The notes: a model not told the origin generated them from the sequence alone. DNA of 64,000 nucleotides from Prinsepia uniflora (GCA_032719365.1 CM064876.1:62739864-62803863), one strand, 5' to 3'; positions 48,702 to 61,533 are shown, counted from the stretch's first letter. Numbers and translations are program-made.

Positions 48702-49837
48702 TTTTTTTTAATCTGAATGAAGAAATTTTATAGAAAAAAAAAGGAGTAGAAGAGGAAATCATTACAAGGAAAATTCGGAAACTAAACGGAAAAGACAAAA
48801 GACATGGAAGGGATTCGGAATAAAGACACATGATGTATCATAAAATGTCCACTCGTAGGCCCGAAAAGGTAAGTTAACTAGGGGGCAGGGGAGGCCAACA
48901 TTGTTTAAAACAAACATTAAAAAGGATGGAGGACAGTTAATCCACATTTTCCTACTCATTCTTCGTCGGGTTTGAGTAGTTAAGGTATCAGCTACCTTGT
49001 TTGTGCTTCGAGGAATCCAATGGAACCAGATGTGCTCAAAGTGAGTTTGGTGAGCGTGGAGTTGAGAGAGGATGGGAAAATCTCCAAATTTCCACGATCA
49101 ATGCGACCAGAAATACATTTGATCAGGGATTGAGAGTCGATTCCATAATCACATCATGAAAACGCTGGTCTGAGCAAGCTCCACGCTAGAAAGAACGGCC
49201 CAGGCCTCTGCAATAAGAACATTCTTTGTGCGTCTAGAGTCACCAACAGCTCTGTAGAAAACACCAATGAGTTCCTGATGATGGCCCCTAAACCAGCAGG
49301 AACATCCGAGCAAACCCAAGAGGCATCGCAGTTAACCTTCACGATCGAGTTCGGAGGGGAAACCAAGTAATAAAGATAACTTAAGAATCGCAAGACTGGC
49401 CAGGAAGAGAATGGTGAGAAATAAGAGAGTACCCGAATTTAGAGACATACTTGGAAATGGCTTGGATGATGATCGAAGAGTTAAATGGGCGCCCTTCAAA
49501 GAGTAATTTGCAATGGTACTTCCAGATTTCCCAGCAAGTAAAAGCAACTACGGAGGTAGTCCACCCCTAATTACCACCCACTCCCAAAGAGGGGCAGAGA
49601 ATAGTGCTCAGCCATGCATCAATGAGGTTACTGTGGCAATATCAATCTGGTAGTTAAACAGGCCCCCAAACTAGGTGCTCAGTGGTTTCAGGAGTTTCCT
49701 CACATATAGGACATAAATGACAATGGCTTAAGTGTAGACAAAATAACACAGTCTGAGTGGGAACGCAACCACCGAAGAACCCTCCACATAAACTTAATGG
49801 CTCGCAGAAGCGCTTTTAGTTTCTAGATGGTCTTCCA
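48702..49837 (-). mobile_element. LINE 3' end with RNase H domain
   Basis: Minus-strand order: a zinc-binding motif near 49700 (ETPETTEHLV), then an AFTCWEIWKYHCKLLFEGRP block near 49540-49490. The RNase H start PPNSIVKVNCDASWV is near 49355 and SDSQSLIKC near 49120. A poly-T run at 48702-48711 would be the poly-A tail. Stops and frameshifts throughout. The right edge abuts the truncated antisense LTR at about 49838. Confidence 0.72.
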
Positions 49838-50672
49838 TAGGTCTTTAAACTCAAAACATATCAATCCAGGGCCCTCCCCCCCCCCGTCAATCAACCGAGT
49901 CTTTAAACTCAAAACCAAATCCAGCGGTTTTTCTTTTTCTTTTTCCGGGTCTTTAACCCAAAACCATTTTTCAATCAACAGTGAAAACCATAGAAAATCC
50001 TTATCCGAATTCGCAACAATGATTCCGTAAACTAGCATCCGGAACCATCATCCCGAACCCAATCCAGATTTCCTTTCCAAGTTTCAAAACTAAATCCGAA
50101 CATCATTTCCAAAATTCAGTTCCAAAACCGAAATCTCATTTCCGAAATCACATGAACAGGGCTCCAAGCCCGAAATTACTTTTTCGAAATCCATTTCAAA
50201 TCCTTGAATTCAAATCATATTTCAAATCCCGAAGTCAAATCATCAAAATCATGCTCAAATCACAATAGAAATTGAAACCTCGTAAAACGTGCCAATACGT
50301 ACTTATCTCGAAATCCGTGCAAAATCATAAATCATCAATATAAATTCACAATTATAGAAATCACGTATAGAAAACACATAAAACATATATGCATGCATCA
50401 TAAATTCGAAAACAAAGTCCACTCACAGACCATTTCGCCGCTGCCTCGATACGCGCGCACTTATTCCGTTCCCGGCCATCCATTATCACCGCTTTCCTGA
50501 ACCTGTCCAAATCCCATAATAAGGTCACTAACTACTTCATAAAGCTTATCCTAAAGCCCCGTACTTTTTCCAATTTTTTAACTATTTTTAATCGAGCCCT
50601 AAAACTTTCGGACATCCCCAAACATATGGAGACGATGTCCGATCGACTCGAAATTAGTCCTAAAATGTTCGT

Positions 50673-53452
50673 TGTAACACCCCGGAAATTCGAGGATTCC
50701 CATATTGTAATTTAATGTGTGATTTGACGATTTTACCCTGTGAATGGTATGGTCAAATTGTTGACTTTTTGATTGATGAACTAAATGAACTTTGACCTAT
50801 GACCGTGACGTAGTTCGGGACGTCACGAGTTCATAGACAGGTGGCACGTCCAATTCGGACGATCAGGGTAAAAGTTATGACTATCGGAAGTTCAGGGGCA
50901 TTACCGTAATTTGGACTCTCGGGGTAAAATGTTGACTTTTCTTTGGACAACTAATTTCTGTTGACTCAAGGACCGTTGGGTAGGCCTCGACGTCCTGAGT
51001 CCGTAGACAGGCGGCACGCCGAAATCGGACTTCGTACGAGGAAGTTATGGTCAGAAACGTGAATTCGGGAAGTTCGGGTCTCGGTTTTCGTGTCGAATAT
51101 TATATTCAGAAATTCTGATTGAAGGACACCTGGGAGTGACAAGTGTCACTCACCCATTGGCTAGATTGGATCAGATCCACTATTGGATTAATTAACATTT
51201 GAATCAGCTTTAAATTTCAGCCTTTGGATTGAAAACCCCAGATCTGATCTCAGCCCATGATCTCATTTTGAGATTCAATCTGGGCCGTTCAATTCTGTGA
51301 GCAGCTTTCCCTCCATTTCTATATAATTCTCACCCGAACCCACACACACTGCCCATTTCATCCATCACACCCGCACTACTCCCTGTCCCTGCGTCTGTGT
51401 GTTGCTGGACTCACGGGAAGGACGGAGGCACGGCGGTGGATGGCGGCAGACGGCGGCAAGGTGAGCTGTTTTTCAAAACCCGAAACCGTTTAAAAACTCA
51501 GGATTTGGAAGCTTGTTTCCAGCATGTGTTGTCGAGTTCTAGTGTCCCTAATCGACTCTCTGGATTAGTAGGAAACTTTGGGACGTGTTTGTGTGACCGG
51601 AGGTGACCTGAACGGAGTTTGAACGGCGACGGGAACCGGCTCTGTTCTTCGAGGTAGCCTTCGAACCTGTCTGTGTTTGTCAATTTTGATTAGCTAGAAC
51701 CCTTTCTAGGGATTAAGACGAGTAGTTAGGAACAAACCTGAACGAAAATGATTGAGAAATGGTGAAATGGTGACCGGGTCTTGATCGCGGGTCTGATCGA
51801 CCCGAGTTGCAGAAATACGGGTCAACCCGTCTGAGGACAGAGGTGATGACGTGGCACCCTGTCAGCCTGTCAGATGACGTGGACCAGTGAGCCGACACGT
51901 GTCACATGTCAGTGCACAGTCAGCACTGACATGTCAGTGACGTGGCCCAATCAGGGACTGCCACGTGTCACAGACATGTCAGTGACGTGGACCAGTGCCG
52001 TGCTGACACGTGGCCTGACAGATCAGTGTGGTGGACCAATCAGATGTTGACACGTGGCACCTGTCAGAGTCTGACATGTCAGACCTGACAGCTGCCAGAT
52101 GACGTCAGCATGACGTCATGCTGACGTCATCTGGCAGTGACGTCAGCGATGACGTCAGCAGGAACTGTTCCTGCGTTGACCGCCGCGTTGACCGGCGCGT
52201 GGGGGCGCGTGTGAACAGTATTTCTGGTGGGACCACCACCATTCTTTAGGTTTCGACGATCCGGATCCAATGGCGGTGGTTCCGGGTCGATCGGAGATCT
52301 TTAAGTTGGTCAAAATAAGGTTTATTGCCTTGGAAAGCGCGTTCGGGCGGCTTTCCCGGGTCGATTTCGACCACGGCTTTCATGGTTGAATATTGGGGGT
52401 TTAATTTGACCTTTACGAATACTTGGACTTGACAGGGATTGTACATTTGTACGAGGACGAGGGTATACGTTCGGTTTCTAGCAGGACTGTACTGTGAGTG
52501 GGCCATTTTCTTAAACCCTTGTGTGCATAAATGTTTTCTGGTTTTCTTATACTTATTCACATGCTAAAACAATGATGGTTTTGATGATATGGAAAATATG
52601 GTTATGGCACGTTTCACGGTATTTGGGCTTGAGACCCGTCCGATGAAACTGAATGATTGGTTCGGATTCTATCTATGTATATATATGTTTGCATGTGGAT
52701 ATCAATAAAATGTATTTGTTACTGCACTGTATAGATCCTTCCATATTGTATTGTCTCTTCCGGATGAGGTACCCCGGAGAGGTCACGGACGTCTAGGACG
52801 TCCAGCGTCTATGACGCTAAGCATCGGGGATGCTGTACCCGAACGGGGTTCGGGGATTGAACTCGGAATTGAGACCCGAGTGGCACGCGTAGCCTTGTGA
52901 TTGTGACCTTATTGGACGTCAGGGACGTCAGACATCAGGGATGTCGGGATTGGAGTGTATAGTGCAGCAACTAAAATTATGGTTATGGTTTCATTATATG
53001 CCTTATGGTTCATATTATATGGTTATTGATTTTGAATTATGTTGCACGCATGTTTGGAAAACGGAGGGGTAAATTATATGTTTTACTTATCAAACGATTT
53101 CATAAACTTGTGTTTCGGTCCACTCACCCTTACCGTTTTGATAACCCCTCCAGGTCGGGAAACTGAGGTAGAGGAGGAACCAGAGGCTGAGGCATAGATC
53201 TACTTCTGCGTACCTGAACCCCTGCTGGGCGGTGTACCCGCAGGTTTACTTTAGAGTCGTGCTCGCAATTTGTAATTTTGAATTATATCCCTTGTCTGAC
53301 ATTCGTTTAATTCGGATTTGATGTATGACTTTAATTTGGTTATTTATGCTTTTAAATGTTTGGAGGTTAAAATTGGTATGAATTATTGGGTGTCAGACCG
53401 GAGCAGGGCACGTCCCCTTGTGGTCCCTGTGGGATCGGGGCGGGTCCTGTCA
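50673..53452 (+). repeat. 5' LTR of element 3
   Basis: About 2,780 bp, TG..CA. It contains the LTR-shared block (50816-50835), the ACGT cluster with its 46-bp palindrome, and a segment at about 52700-52975 nearly identical to element 1. Confidence 0.92.
51845..52165. promoter_or_regulatory. Cluster of ACGT-core motifs with a 46-bp perfect palindrome
   Basis: By eye at least a dozen ACGT cores in about 320 bp, in the forms TGACGTGG, ACACGTGTC, CCACGTGTCA and TGACGTCA. These are the shapes bound by plant bZIP factors (G-box, ABRE and TGA sites). Positions 52092-52137 form an exact palindrome centred on TGACGTCA. The 3' LTR has a variant at 58491-58830. Confidence 0.75.
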
Positions 53453-53455
53453 GCT

Positions 53456-53467
53456 TGGTATCAGAGC
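53456..53467 (+). other. Primer binding site of element 3
   Basis: TGGTATCAGAGC starts three bases after the 5' LTR, complementary to the initiator tRNA-Met 3' end. Confidence 0.92.
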
Positions 53468-53584
53468 ACTAGGTTGTGGTCAGTACTAGGGTATTGGTCA
53501 GCATGCTAGACTAGCGATTAGTACTAGTTACTTTTCGACTTTTAAGAATATTGTTTTCTGATCTATGCCTCTTGACAGTTGGTT

Positions 53585-56500
53585 ATGCCTCCTAGGAGAA
53601 TTCCGCATACTCGAACGGACGAGGATCTAGAAAGAGAGATGGAATGCGCGAGCATCGAAAGGGCTCAACGTTTGGGAGCCACTCCTTTCTGCGGGGGATC
53701 AAACCCCGAGGATGCTCACGACTGGATCACCAAGAGGGAGAGGATCTTCTCGGTGATGCACTGCCCTCCGGGCGAACGAGTGACTCTGGCGGCCTTCTTA
53801 CTGGAGGGAGGAGCCTACCAGTGGTGGCACGGACTCGAAATGTCTGGGTGGTCTGTCCATACCACTACCTAGGAAGCTTTCCGTTCTAGGTTTCTGGACC
53901 AGTACTACCCGCGATCCTTTCGCGCGGCGCGGGAGGCGGAATTCCTGCGGCTGGAGCAGGGTGACATGTCTGTTGCAGACTACGAGCAAACATTCGGGAA
54001 ACTTTCCCGGTTCGCTGCCTCATTCGTAAGCACGGAGGAGGACAAATGCCAGCGGTTTGAGCTTGGACTCCGAGGGGAGATCCGGGCCAGTGTGACTGCT
54101 ACCACTCATGCTTCTCTGAGGGATATGGTCGACGCAGCGGTGCGTGTCGAGGCCAGTCTGGCGGCACACCAATCACGACAACCTTCGGGGGAGGGGCGAC
54201 GTCAGGACCGCCCACATCATGGGCCATCGGGCTGTAAGAACAACAGGGGAGGGAGCTACAGGGGAGCACCCTCATCCTTCAAGGGTCGTGGCTGGTCGGG
54301 TCGACGTGGAGGCTCTCAGGGCAGAGGATCTGGACACAACTCTGGGCAGCACTCATCTTGGAGTGGTGCATCTGGTGGGCATTCGGGCAGGCCAAGGCCA
54401 GTAACTTGTTTTGCTTGCGGAGAGGAAGGCCACTATGCCTGTGATTGTCCGCAGTTGTCCAAAAACAACGACGCTGGGGGCTCGAGTGTGGTGCAGAGCA
54501 CGGCTTCCCACACTAATGGAGGTCGCGGTCAGGGAGGTGACCGTGGTGCTGGACGTGGCGCGCGCGGGCGCGGACGGAACGGAGGGCCGAGGGCCCAAGT
54601 GTTTGCAATGACCCAGCAGCAGGCGAGGACTGCTCCAGGCGTGGTCACAGGTACACTACATATCTTTAATTTTCTTGTACGTGTATTGATGGATGAGGGG
54701 GCTACACATTCTTTTATTTCGAAGAGTTGTGCTGGTTTGCTTGATTGTGTGGTATCAGCCTTAGATTGCGAAATGGGTGTTGGCACCCCGATGGGTACCA
54801 TGTACCTTGTGAATCAGGTGATGCGGAGGTGCCCGGTAAGAATTGAGGATGTGGATTTACCAGCAGACTTAATTATTCTGGATATCCACGACTTCGATAT
54901 AATCCTAGGGATGGATTGGCTGTCGGAGCACGGATCGCTCATCGACTGCTGTAGCAAGCAAGTGATTTTGCGGAGCCCGGGTTTGCCGGAAGTTATCTTT
55001 CAGGGGGAACGTGATGGTTCGCCTCCTGAAGTGATTTCGTCACTTACTGCTACCAAACTTCTACGGAAGGGATGCCAGGGTTATCTGGCGCATGTCGTGT
55101 CGGAACGGGTCGATACTCCGGTTATCGACGAGATACCGGTGGTCTGTGAGTTTCCGGATGTATTCCCGGAAGACTTACCTGGGTTGCCACCATCGCGGGA
55201 GATTGAGTTTACTATTGAACTACTCCCGGGTACCCGACCTATATCCCAAGCACCATACCGGATGGCGCCGGCCGAGTTACGAAAACTCAAGACTCAATTG
55301 CAGGAGTTGGTAGATTTGGGATATGTCCGACCGAGTACTTCACCGTGGGGAGCACCGGTGTTGTTCGTGAAGAAGAAGGAAGGAAGTCTCCGTTTATGTA
55401 TTGATTATCGACAACTCAACAAGGTGACACTGAGGAACCAGTATCCTCTACCCAGGATCGATGACCTTTTCGACCAGTTGCGGGGAGCCCAGTGCTTCTC
55501 GAAAATTGATTTGCGGTCTGGGTATCACCAACTGAGGATTTCGGAGGAGGATATTCCGAAAACTGCTTTTCGAACCCGTTACGGGCACTACGAGTTCCTT
55601 GTTATGCCATTTGGTTTGACGAATGCTCCAGCAGCATTCATGGATCTGATGAACCGGGTTTTCCGACCCTACCTGGATAAGTTCGTGATTGTGTTCATCG
55701 ATGATATTTTGGTATACTCGAGGAGTGCCCGTGCACATGAAGAACATCTACGGTTGGTCTTGGAGAGACTGAGACAAGAACAATTGTATGCCAAGCTGGG
55801 CAATTGTCAGTTTTGGCTAAGCAGTATTGGTTTTCTGGGACACGTGATATCGACGGATGGGATTTGCGTGGATCCCCAGAAAACAGAAGCGGTGACCAAC
55901 TGGGCTAAACCGACAACAGTGACCGAGGTGCGGAGTTTCGTCGGATTAGCAGGTTACTACCGGAGATTCGTGGAGGGTTTCTCCAAAATTGCTGCACCAT
56001 TGACTCGTTTGACTCGGAAGGGAGTAAAGTTTATCTGGGACGAGCAGTGCGATCGGAGCTTTCAAGAGTTGAAGGATCGATTGACCACTGCACCTGTCCT
56101 TGCATTACCGGATGACAGTGGGGAGTTTGTGGTCTTCAGTGATGCATCGCTGCAAGGTCTGGGCTGCGTGTTGATGCAAACTGGCAAGGTTATCGCCTAT
56201 GCATCCCGGCAGCTGAAGACTCATGAGTTGAACTACCCTACCCATGATTTGGAGTTGGCGGCGGTGGTTCATGCTCTCAAGATCTGGAGACATTATCTGT
56301 TCGGCGCAACGTGTCGGATATACACCGACCACCAGAGTCTTAAATACTTATTCACTGAGAAGGAGCTCAACATGAGACAACGGAGATGGTTGGAGCTGCT
56401 GAAGGACTATGACTGTACGATCGAGTACCATCCGGGTAAGGCCAATGTGGTGGCGGATGCACTCAGCAGGAAATCAGCGGGAACTATTGCACACCTGGGG

Positions 56501-57943
56501 ATGGTGTATCTTCCCTTGCTGGTGGAACTCCGGAAGGCGGGAGTTATTTTGGGTATGGACACGCATGGAGCTTTGTTGGCCAGCTTCCATGTGCGACCAG
56601 TACTGATTGATCGGATCATTGAAGCACAACTGCAGGATCCGATACTCTGTATTTACAGAATTGAGGTCGATGCGGATGGGAGACAGGATTTTTCCATCCG
56701 GGACGATGAAGCACTGGTGAAATTGGGCCGTTTGTGCGTACCTGCAGTGGCAGAGTTACGGGCCGAGATACTTGAGGAGGCCCACAGTTCGGCCTATGCT
56801 ATGCATCCGGGAGGTACAAAGATGTACCGTACCCTCCGGAACCATTATTGGTGGCCAGGAATGAAGAAGGATATTGCTGAGTTCGTGAGCAAGTGCTTAA
56901 CCTGTCAGCAGGTTAAGGCGGAACGGCAGAGACCGTATGGGGCTATGCAGCCACTTCCGATTCCTGAGTGGAAGTGGGATCACATCACCATGGACTTCGT
57001 CTTTAAGTTACCGAGGACTCAGAGTGGAGTGGACGGAGTATGGGTGATCGTGGATCGGTTAACCAAATCAGCCCATTTTCTGCCAGTTCAGGAAACCTAT
57101 AAACCTAACCGACTGGCTCAGTTGTTTGTGAAGGAAATCATACGACTTCATGGTACGCCGGAATCGATCGTGTCTGATCGTGATCCGCGTTTCACTTCCA
57201 GGTTCTGGCGGAGTTTGCAAGCTACTTTGGGAACAACCTTACGTTTCAGTACTGCTTTCCATCCACAGACCGATGGACAGTCTGAGAGAACCATTCAAAC
57301 CCTGGAGGACTTGATGAGGTCATGTGTACTACAGTTTCAAGACTCTTGGGATACTCATTTGCCATTGATGGAATTCGCTTACAACAACAGCTATCAGGCA
57401 AGCATCGGGATGGCACCTTATGAGGCACTGTATGGCCGACAGTGCAGGACACCTATCTGCTGGACGGAGGTAGGAGAGCGAACGGCTGTAGGGCCGGAGA
57501 TGATGGACTTAACCATGGAAACTGTTCGCGTGATCAAGGAGAGATTGAAGGTGGCACAGGATCGCCAGAAGAGTTATGCCGACCGACGGATTCGAGACTT
57601 GGAGTTTGAAGTGAGAGATTTTGTCTTCCTGAAGTTGTCTCCGTGGAAAGGGATTATCCGTTTTGGCCGACGGGGGAAACTGAGTCCGCGTTTTATCGGA
57701 CCTTATGAGATTGTGGAGAGAATTGGCAGAGTTGCTTACAGATTGGCACTACCTCCAGAACTATCAAGAGTTCACGATGTTTTCCACGTATCGATGTTGC
57801 GGATGTACGTACGTGATGCTTCTCATGTACTTGGGGAACAACCTGTCGAACTACGGGAGGATTTGAGCTTTGAAGAACAACCAGTACAGATCTCAGCCCT
57901 TGATCTCATTTTGAGATTCAATTTGGGCCGTTCAATTCTGTGA
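53585..57943 (+). pseudogene. gag-pol polyprotein of element 3, one nonsense codon and a truncated end
   Basis: Frame opens at ATG 53585 and is broken by TAG at 53870-53872, where a tryptophan codon is expected. The same frame then runs open to 57943. Domains in order: capsid-like gag (to about 54400), CCHC knuckle CFACGEEGHYACDC (about 54405-54447), and protease with LMDEGATHSF near 54685 (usually D-S-G or D-P-G). Reverse transcriptase at about 55230-55800 has FIDD at 55694-55705. RNase H is at about 56110-56480 (SDASLQGLG, TDHQSLKYLF). Integrase has an HHCC finger (about 56780-56930) and a catalytic core with MDF, SDRDPRF and a downstream E (about 56980-57310); a GPY/F-type segment lies near 57690. 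The last 17 or so residues read through LTR sequence, so the expected chromodomain is lost. Confidence 0.93.
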
Positions 57944-60108
57944 GCAGCTTTCCCTCCATTTCTATATAATTCTCACCCGAACCCACACACACTGCCCATT
58001 TCATCCATCACACCCGCACTACTCCCTGTCCCTGCGTCTGTGTGTTGCTGGACTCACGGGGAAGGACGGAGGCACGACGGTGGACGGCGGCAGACGGCGG
58101 CAAGGTGAGCTGTTTTTCAAAACCCGAAACCGTTTTAAAAACTCAGGATTTTGAAGCTTGTTTCCAGCATGTGTTGTCGAGTTCTAGTGTCCCTAATCGA
58201 CTCTCTGGATTAGTAGGAAACTTTGGGACGTGTTTGTGTGACCGGAGGTGACCTGAACGGAGTTTGAACGGCGACGGGAACCGGCTCTGTTCTTCGAGGT
58301 AGGCCTTCGAACCTGTCTGTGTTTGTCAATTTTGATTAGCTAGAACCCTTTCTGGGATTAAGACGAGTAGTTAGGAACAAACCTGAACGAAAATGATTGA
58401 GAAATGGTGAAATGGTGACCGGGTCTTGATCGCGAGTCTGATCGACCCGAGTTGCAGAAATACGGGTCAACCCGTCTGAGGACAGAGGTGATGACGTGGC
58501 ACCCTGTCAGCCTGTCAGATGACGTGGACCAACCGTGAGCCGACACGTGTCACATGTCAGTGCACAGTCAGCACTGACATGTCAGTGACGTGGCCCAATC
58601 AGGGACTGCCACGTGTCACTGACATGTCAGTGACGTGGACCAGTGCCGTGCTGACACGTGGCACATGTCAGATCTGACACGTGGCCTGACAGATCAGTGT
58701 GGTGGACCAATCAGATGTTGACACGTGGCACCTGTCAGAGTCTGACATGTCAGACCTGACAGCTGTCAGATGACGTCAGCATGACGTCATGCTGACGTCA
58801 GCAGTGACGTCAGCGATGACGTCAGCAGGAACTGTTCGCCGCGTTGACCGGCGCGTGGGGGCGCGTGTGAACAGTGTTTCTGGTGGGACCACCACCATTC
58901 TTTAGGTTTCGACGATCCGGATCCAATGGCGGTGGTTCCGGGTCGATCGGAGATCTTTAAGTTGGTCAAAATAAGGTTTATTGCCTTGGAAAGCGCGTTC
59001 GGGCGGCTTTCCCGGGTCGGTTTCGACCTAGGCTTTCATGGTTGAATATTGGGGGTTTAGTTTGACCTTTACGAATACTTGGACTTGACAGGGATTGTAC
59101 ATTTGTACGAGGACGAGGGTATACGTTCGGTTTCTAGCAGGACTGTACTGTGAGTGGGCCATTTTCTTAAACCATTGTGTGCATAAATGTTTTCTGGTTT
59201 TCTTATACTTATTCACATGCTAAAACAATGATGGTTTTGATGATATGGAAAATATGGTTATGGCACGTTTCACGGTATTTGGGCTTGAGACCCGTCCGAT
59301 GAAACTGAATGATTGGTTCGGATTCTATCTATGTATATATATGTTTGCATGTGGATATCAATAAAATGTATTTGTTACTGCACTGTATAGATCCTTCCAT
59401 ATTGTATTGTCTCCTCCGGATGAGGTACCCCGGAGAGGTCACGGACGTCTAGGACGTCCAGCGTCTATGACGCTAAGCATCGGGGATGCTGTACCCGAAC
59501 GGGGTTCGGGGATTGAACTCGGAATTGAGACCCGAGTGGCACGCGTAGCCTTGTGATTGTGACCTTATTGGACGTCAGGGACGTCAGACATCAGGGATGT
59601 CGGGATTGGAGTGTATAGTGCAGCAACTAAAATTATGGTTATGGTTTCATTATATGCCTTATGGTTCATATTATATGGTTATTGATTTTGAATTATGTTG
59701 CACGCATGTTTGGAAAACGGAGGGGTAAATTATATGTTTTACTTATCAAACGATTTCATAAACTTGTGTTTCGGTCCACTCACCCTTACCGTTTTGATAA
59801 CCCCTCCAGGTCGGGAAACTGAGGTAGAGGAGGAACCAGAGGCTGAGGCATAGATCTACTTCTGCGTACCTGAACCCCTGCTGGGCGGTGTACCCGCAGG
59901 TTTACTTTAGAGTCGTGCTCGCAATTTGTAATTTTGAATTATATCCCTTGTCTGACATTCGTTTAATTCGGATTTGATATATGACTTTAATTTGGTTATT
60001 TATGCTTTTAAATGTTTGGAGGTTAAAATTGGTATGAATTATTGGGTGTCAGACGGGAGCAGGGCACGTCCCCTTGTGGTCCCTGTGGGATCGGGGCGGG
60101 TCCTGTCA
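57888..60108 (+). repeat. 3' LTR of element 3, 5'-truncated
   Basis: It starts abruptly inside the gag-pol frame at sequence equal to about 51250 of the 5' LTR and then matches that LTR to its end. Differences include an extra CACATGTCAGATCTGACA-type insert near 58662-58690 and a shorter palindrome (30 bp, 58771-58800). Confidence 0.9.
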
Positions 60109-61533
60109 TTCGTTATATCAAATACATTAAAAGTCGTGTTGGAACCTTCCTCAAAAGGTGTGCCACGCGCCGCCTGAAATGGCTGCACGTGGGAGCCACG
60201 CGCCTAAGCACTGTTCATCGTCTTCCTCAGTCGACCAGTCTGAACCGGTCTGCAAATCCAGTCCGATTTTGAACCGGAGTGAGCGGTTTTCTTCCATTTC
60301 TCAACAGTTTTTAGTCTATTTAATCCCTAGAGTCTCGTCCCCCCCCCCTTCCTAATCTAGTAGCATGATTAAAACATGACAATAAACACAAGATGTTACC
60401 TTCCTGTTTAAGAACTAAACCCACGCTCTGCAACCTTGATTTCCCATGGATTCTAACCTCCTCTGGCCTCCAAGTCAATCCTTCAGAGTTCATAGGATCA
60501 CCAGAAACAGTTTCCACCCATTAGAATCAAGCTAAACTAATTAGAATAGAAATTACCATGTTTGAATTCACGGTTACCTTACACGGGTTCCATGGCCACC
60601 GTCTCTTTCAGGCCAAAATTCCCTACACTTCGAATCCGTTTCACCCTCCTAATCACTCTCTGATCAACTAGAACCATCACCAGTGGCCTAAACTAAACCT
60701 CCAATTTCGAATTCCAGAACAGGACTCATTGTTTTTCCTTCTGTTCGACCACCACCGTGTGCGACGGCCATCCATGGCATCACCACTGCAACCCACTTCG
60801 TTAATCCTCTCATTCTTGTTCACATGACTCAGCCAATTAAGGCTAACTGAGGGGTTTTGAATTCTCACCGTGCTAAGTCTCTGTTTCTCTGTTTTTCAAC
60901 GAACACACACACAACCGTTTAAATTGGACTTAGGACGGTGGGTGAGGGTTCTGCGACCTTCCAGCAAGGGAAAAGTGTCCCAAATCTGGTGGGTCACCAT
61001 CCCTAGGTAGCCACATGTCACACTTTCACTGGCACAAATCCCAAAGCATCAGAATGACCACAATGCCCCTAAATAACAAATTACCATTTTGCCCCTCTCA
61101 CATGTAGAATAATAACTCAATCGTCCGACGTCCAATGCCTACGTGGCGCTTGTTGTTGTACTCAGGGCATCAAGACCTACCTAACGGTCCTCGAAATACG
61201 GAAAAGTCCATGTCGTTTGAAAAGTCAACAAATTGCCCCTATTCAGCAAAATTACTAAAGTACCCTCGAACTTCCGAACGTCATAACTTTTTCCTCGAAT
61301 GTCGGAATCGAATGTGCCACCTGTCTATGAACTCGTGACGTCCCGAAATACGTCACAGTCATCGGTCAAAGTCCGTTTGACCACCCGAACAAAAAGTCAA
61401 CATTTGTGCCCATTCTAGGGGCAAAACTGTCATTTCCACTGTCCGTCCGAAAACACCCAACTAATCACCGATTAACTTACTAATCTGTCATTAACAACTA
61501 ATCTAATCCCGATTTCCGGGGCGGACTGTTACA

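Larger units (their letters stand above)
50673..60108 (+). mobile_element. Element 3: Ty3/gypsy (chromovirus-like) retrotransposon
   Basis: It starts TGTAACACCCCGG, ends GGGTCCTGTCA and is flanked by TTCGT at 50668-50672 and 60109-60113. It has a complete 5' LTR, an initiator tRNA-Met primer site, a gag-pol frame of about 1,450 codons with one stop, and a 3' LTR lacking its first 570 bases or so. The lineage call rests on the domain order and on wording typical of the Tekay/Del chromoviruses, recalled not searched. Confidence 0.93.
49838..61533 (-). mobile_element. Truncated antisense LTR interrupted by element 3
   Basis: The right part 60109-61533 is the reverse complement of a sequence like 36871-38240. 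The left part 49838-50672 continues it up to the TTTAAAGACTC cluster. Joining the two sides at the TTCGT duplication restores the order seen in the solo LTR. The LTR start (TGTAACAGTCC on the minus strand) is intact at 61533; its last 600 bases or so are missing at the left, next to the LINE. Confidence 0.82.

Noticed and set aside
49827..50038. Small ORFs on both strands near the left end of the antisense LTR
   Set aside because: They lie in LTR sequence of low complexity, with no domain and no counterpart in the related solo LTR.
54144..57452. Other-frame ORFs inside gag-pol
   Set aside because: They overlap the long polyprotein frame, which carries all the recognised motifs.
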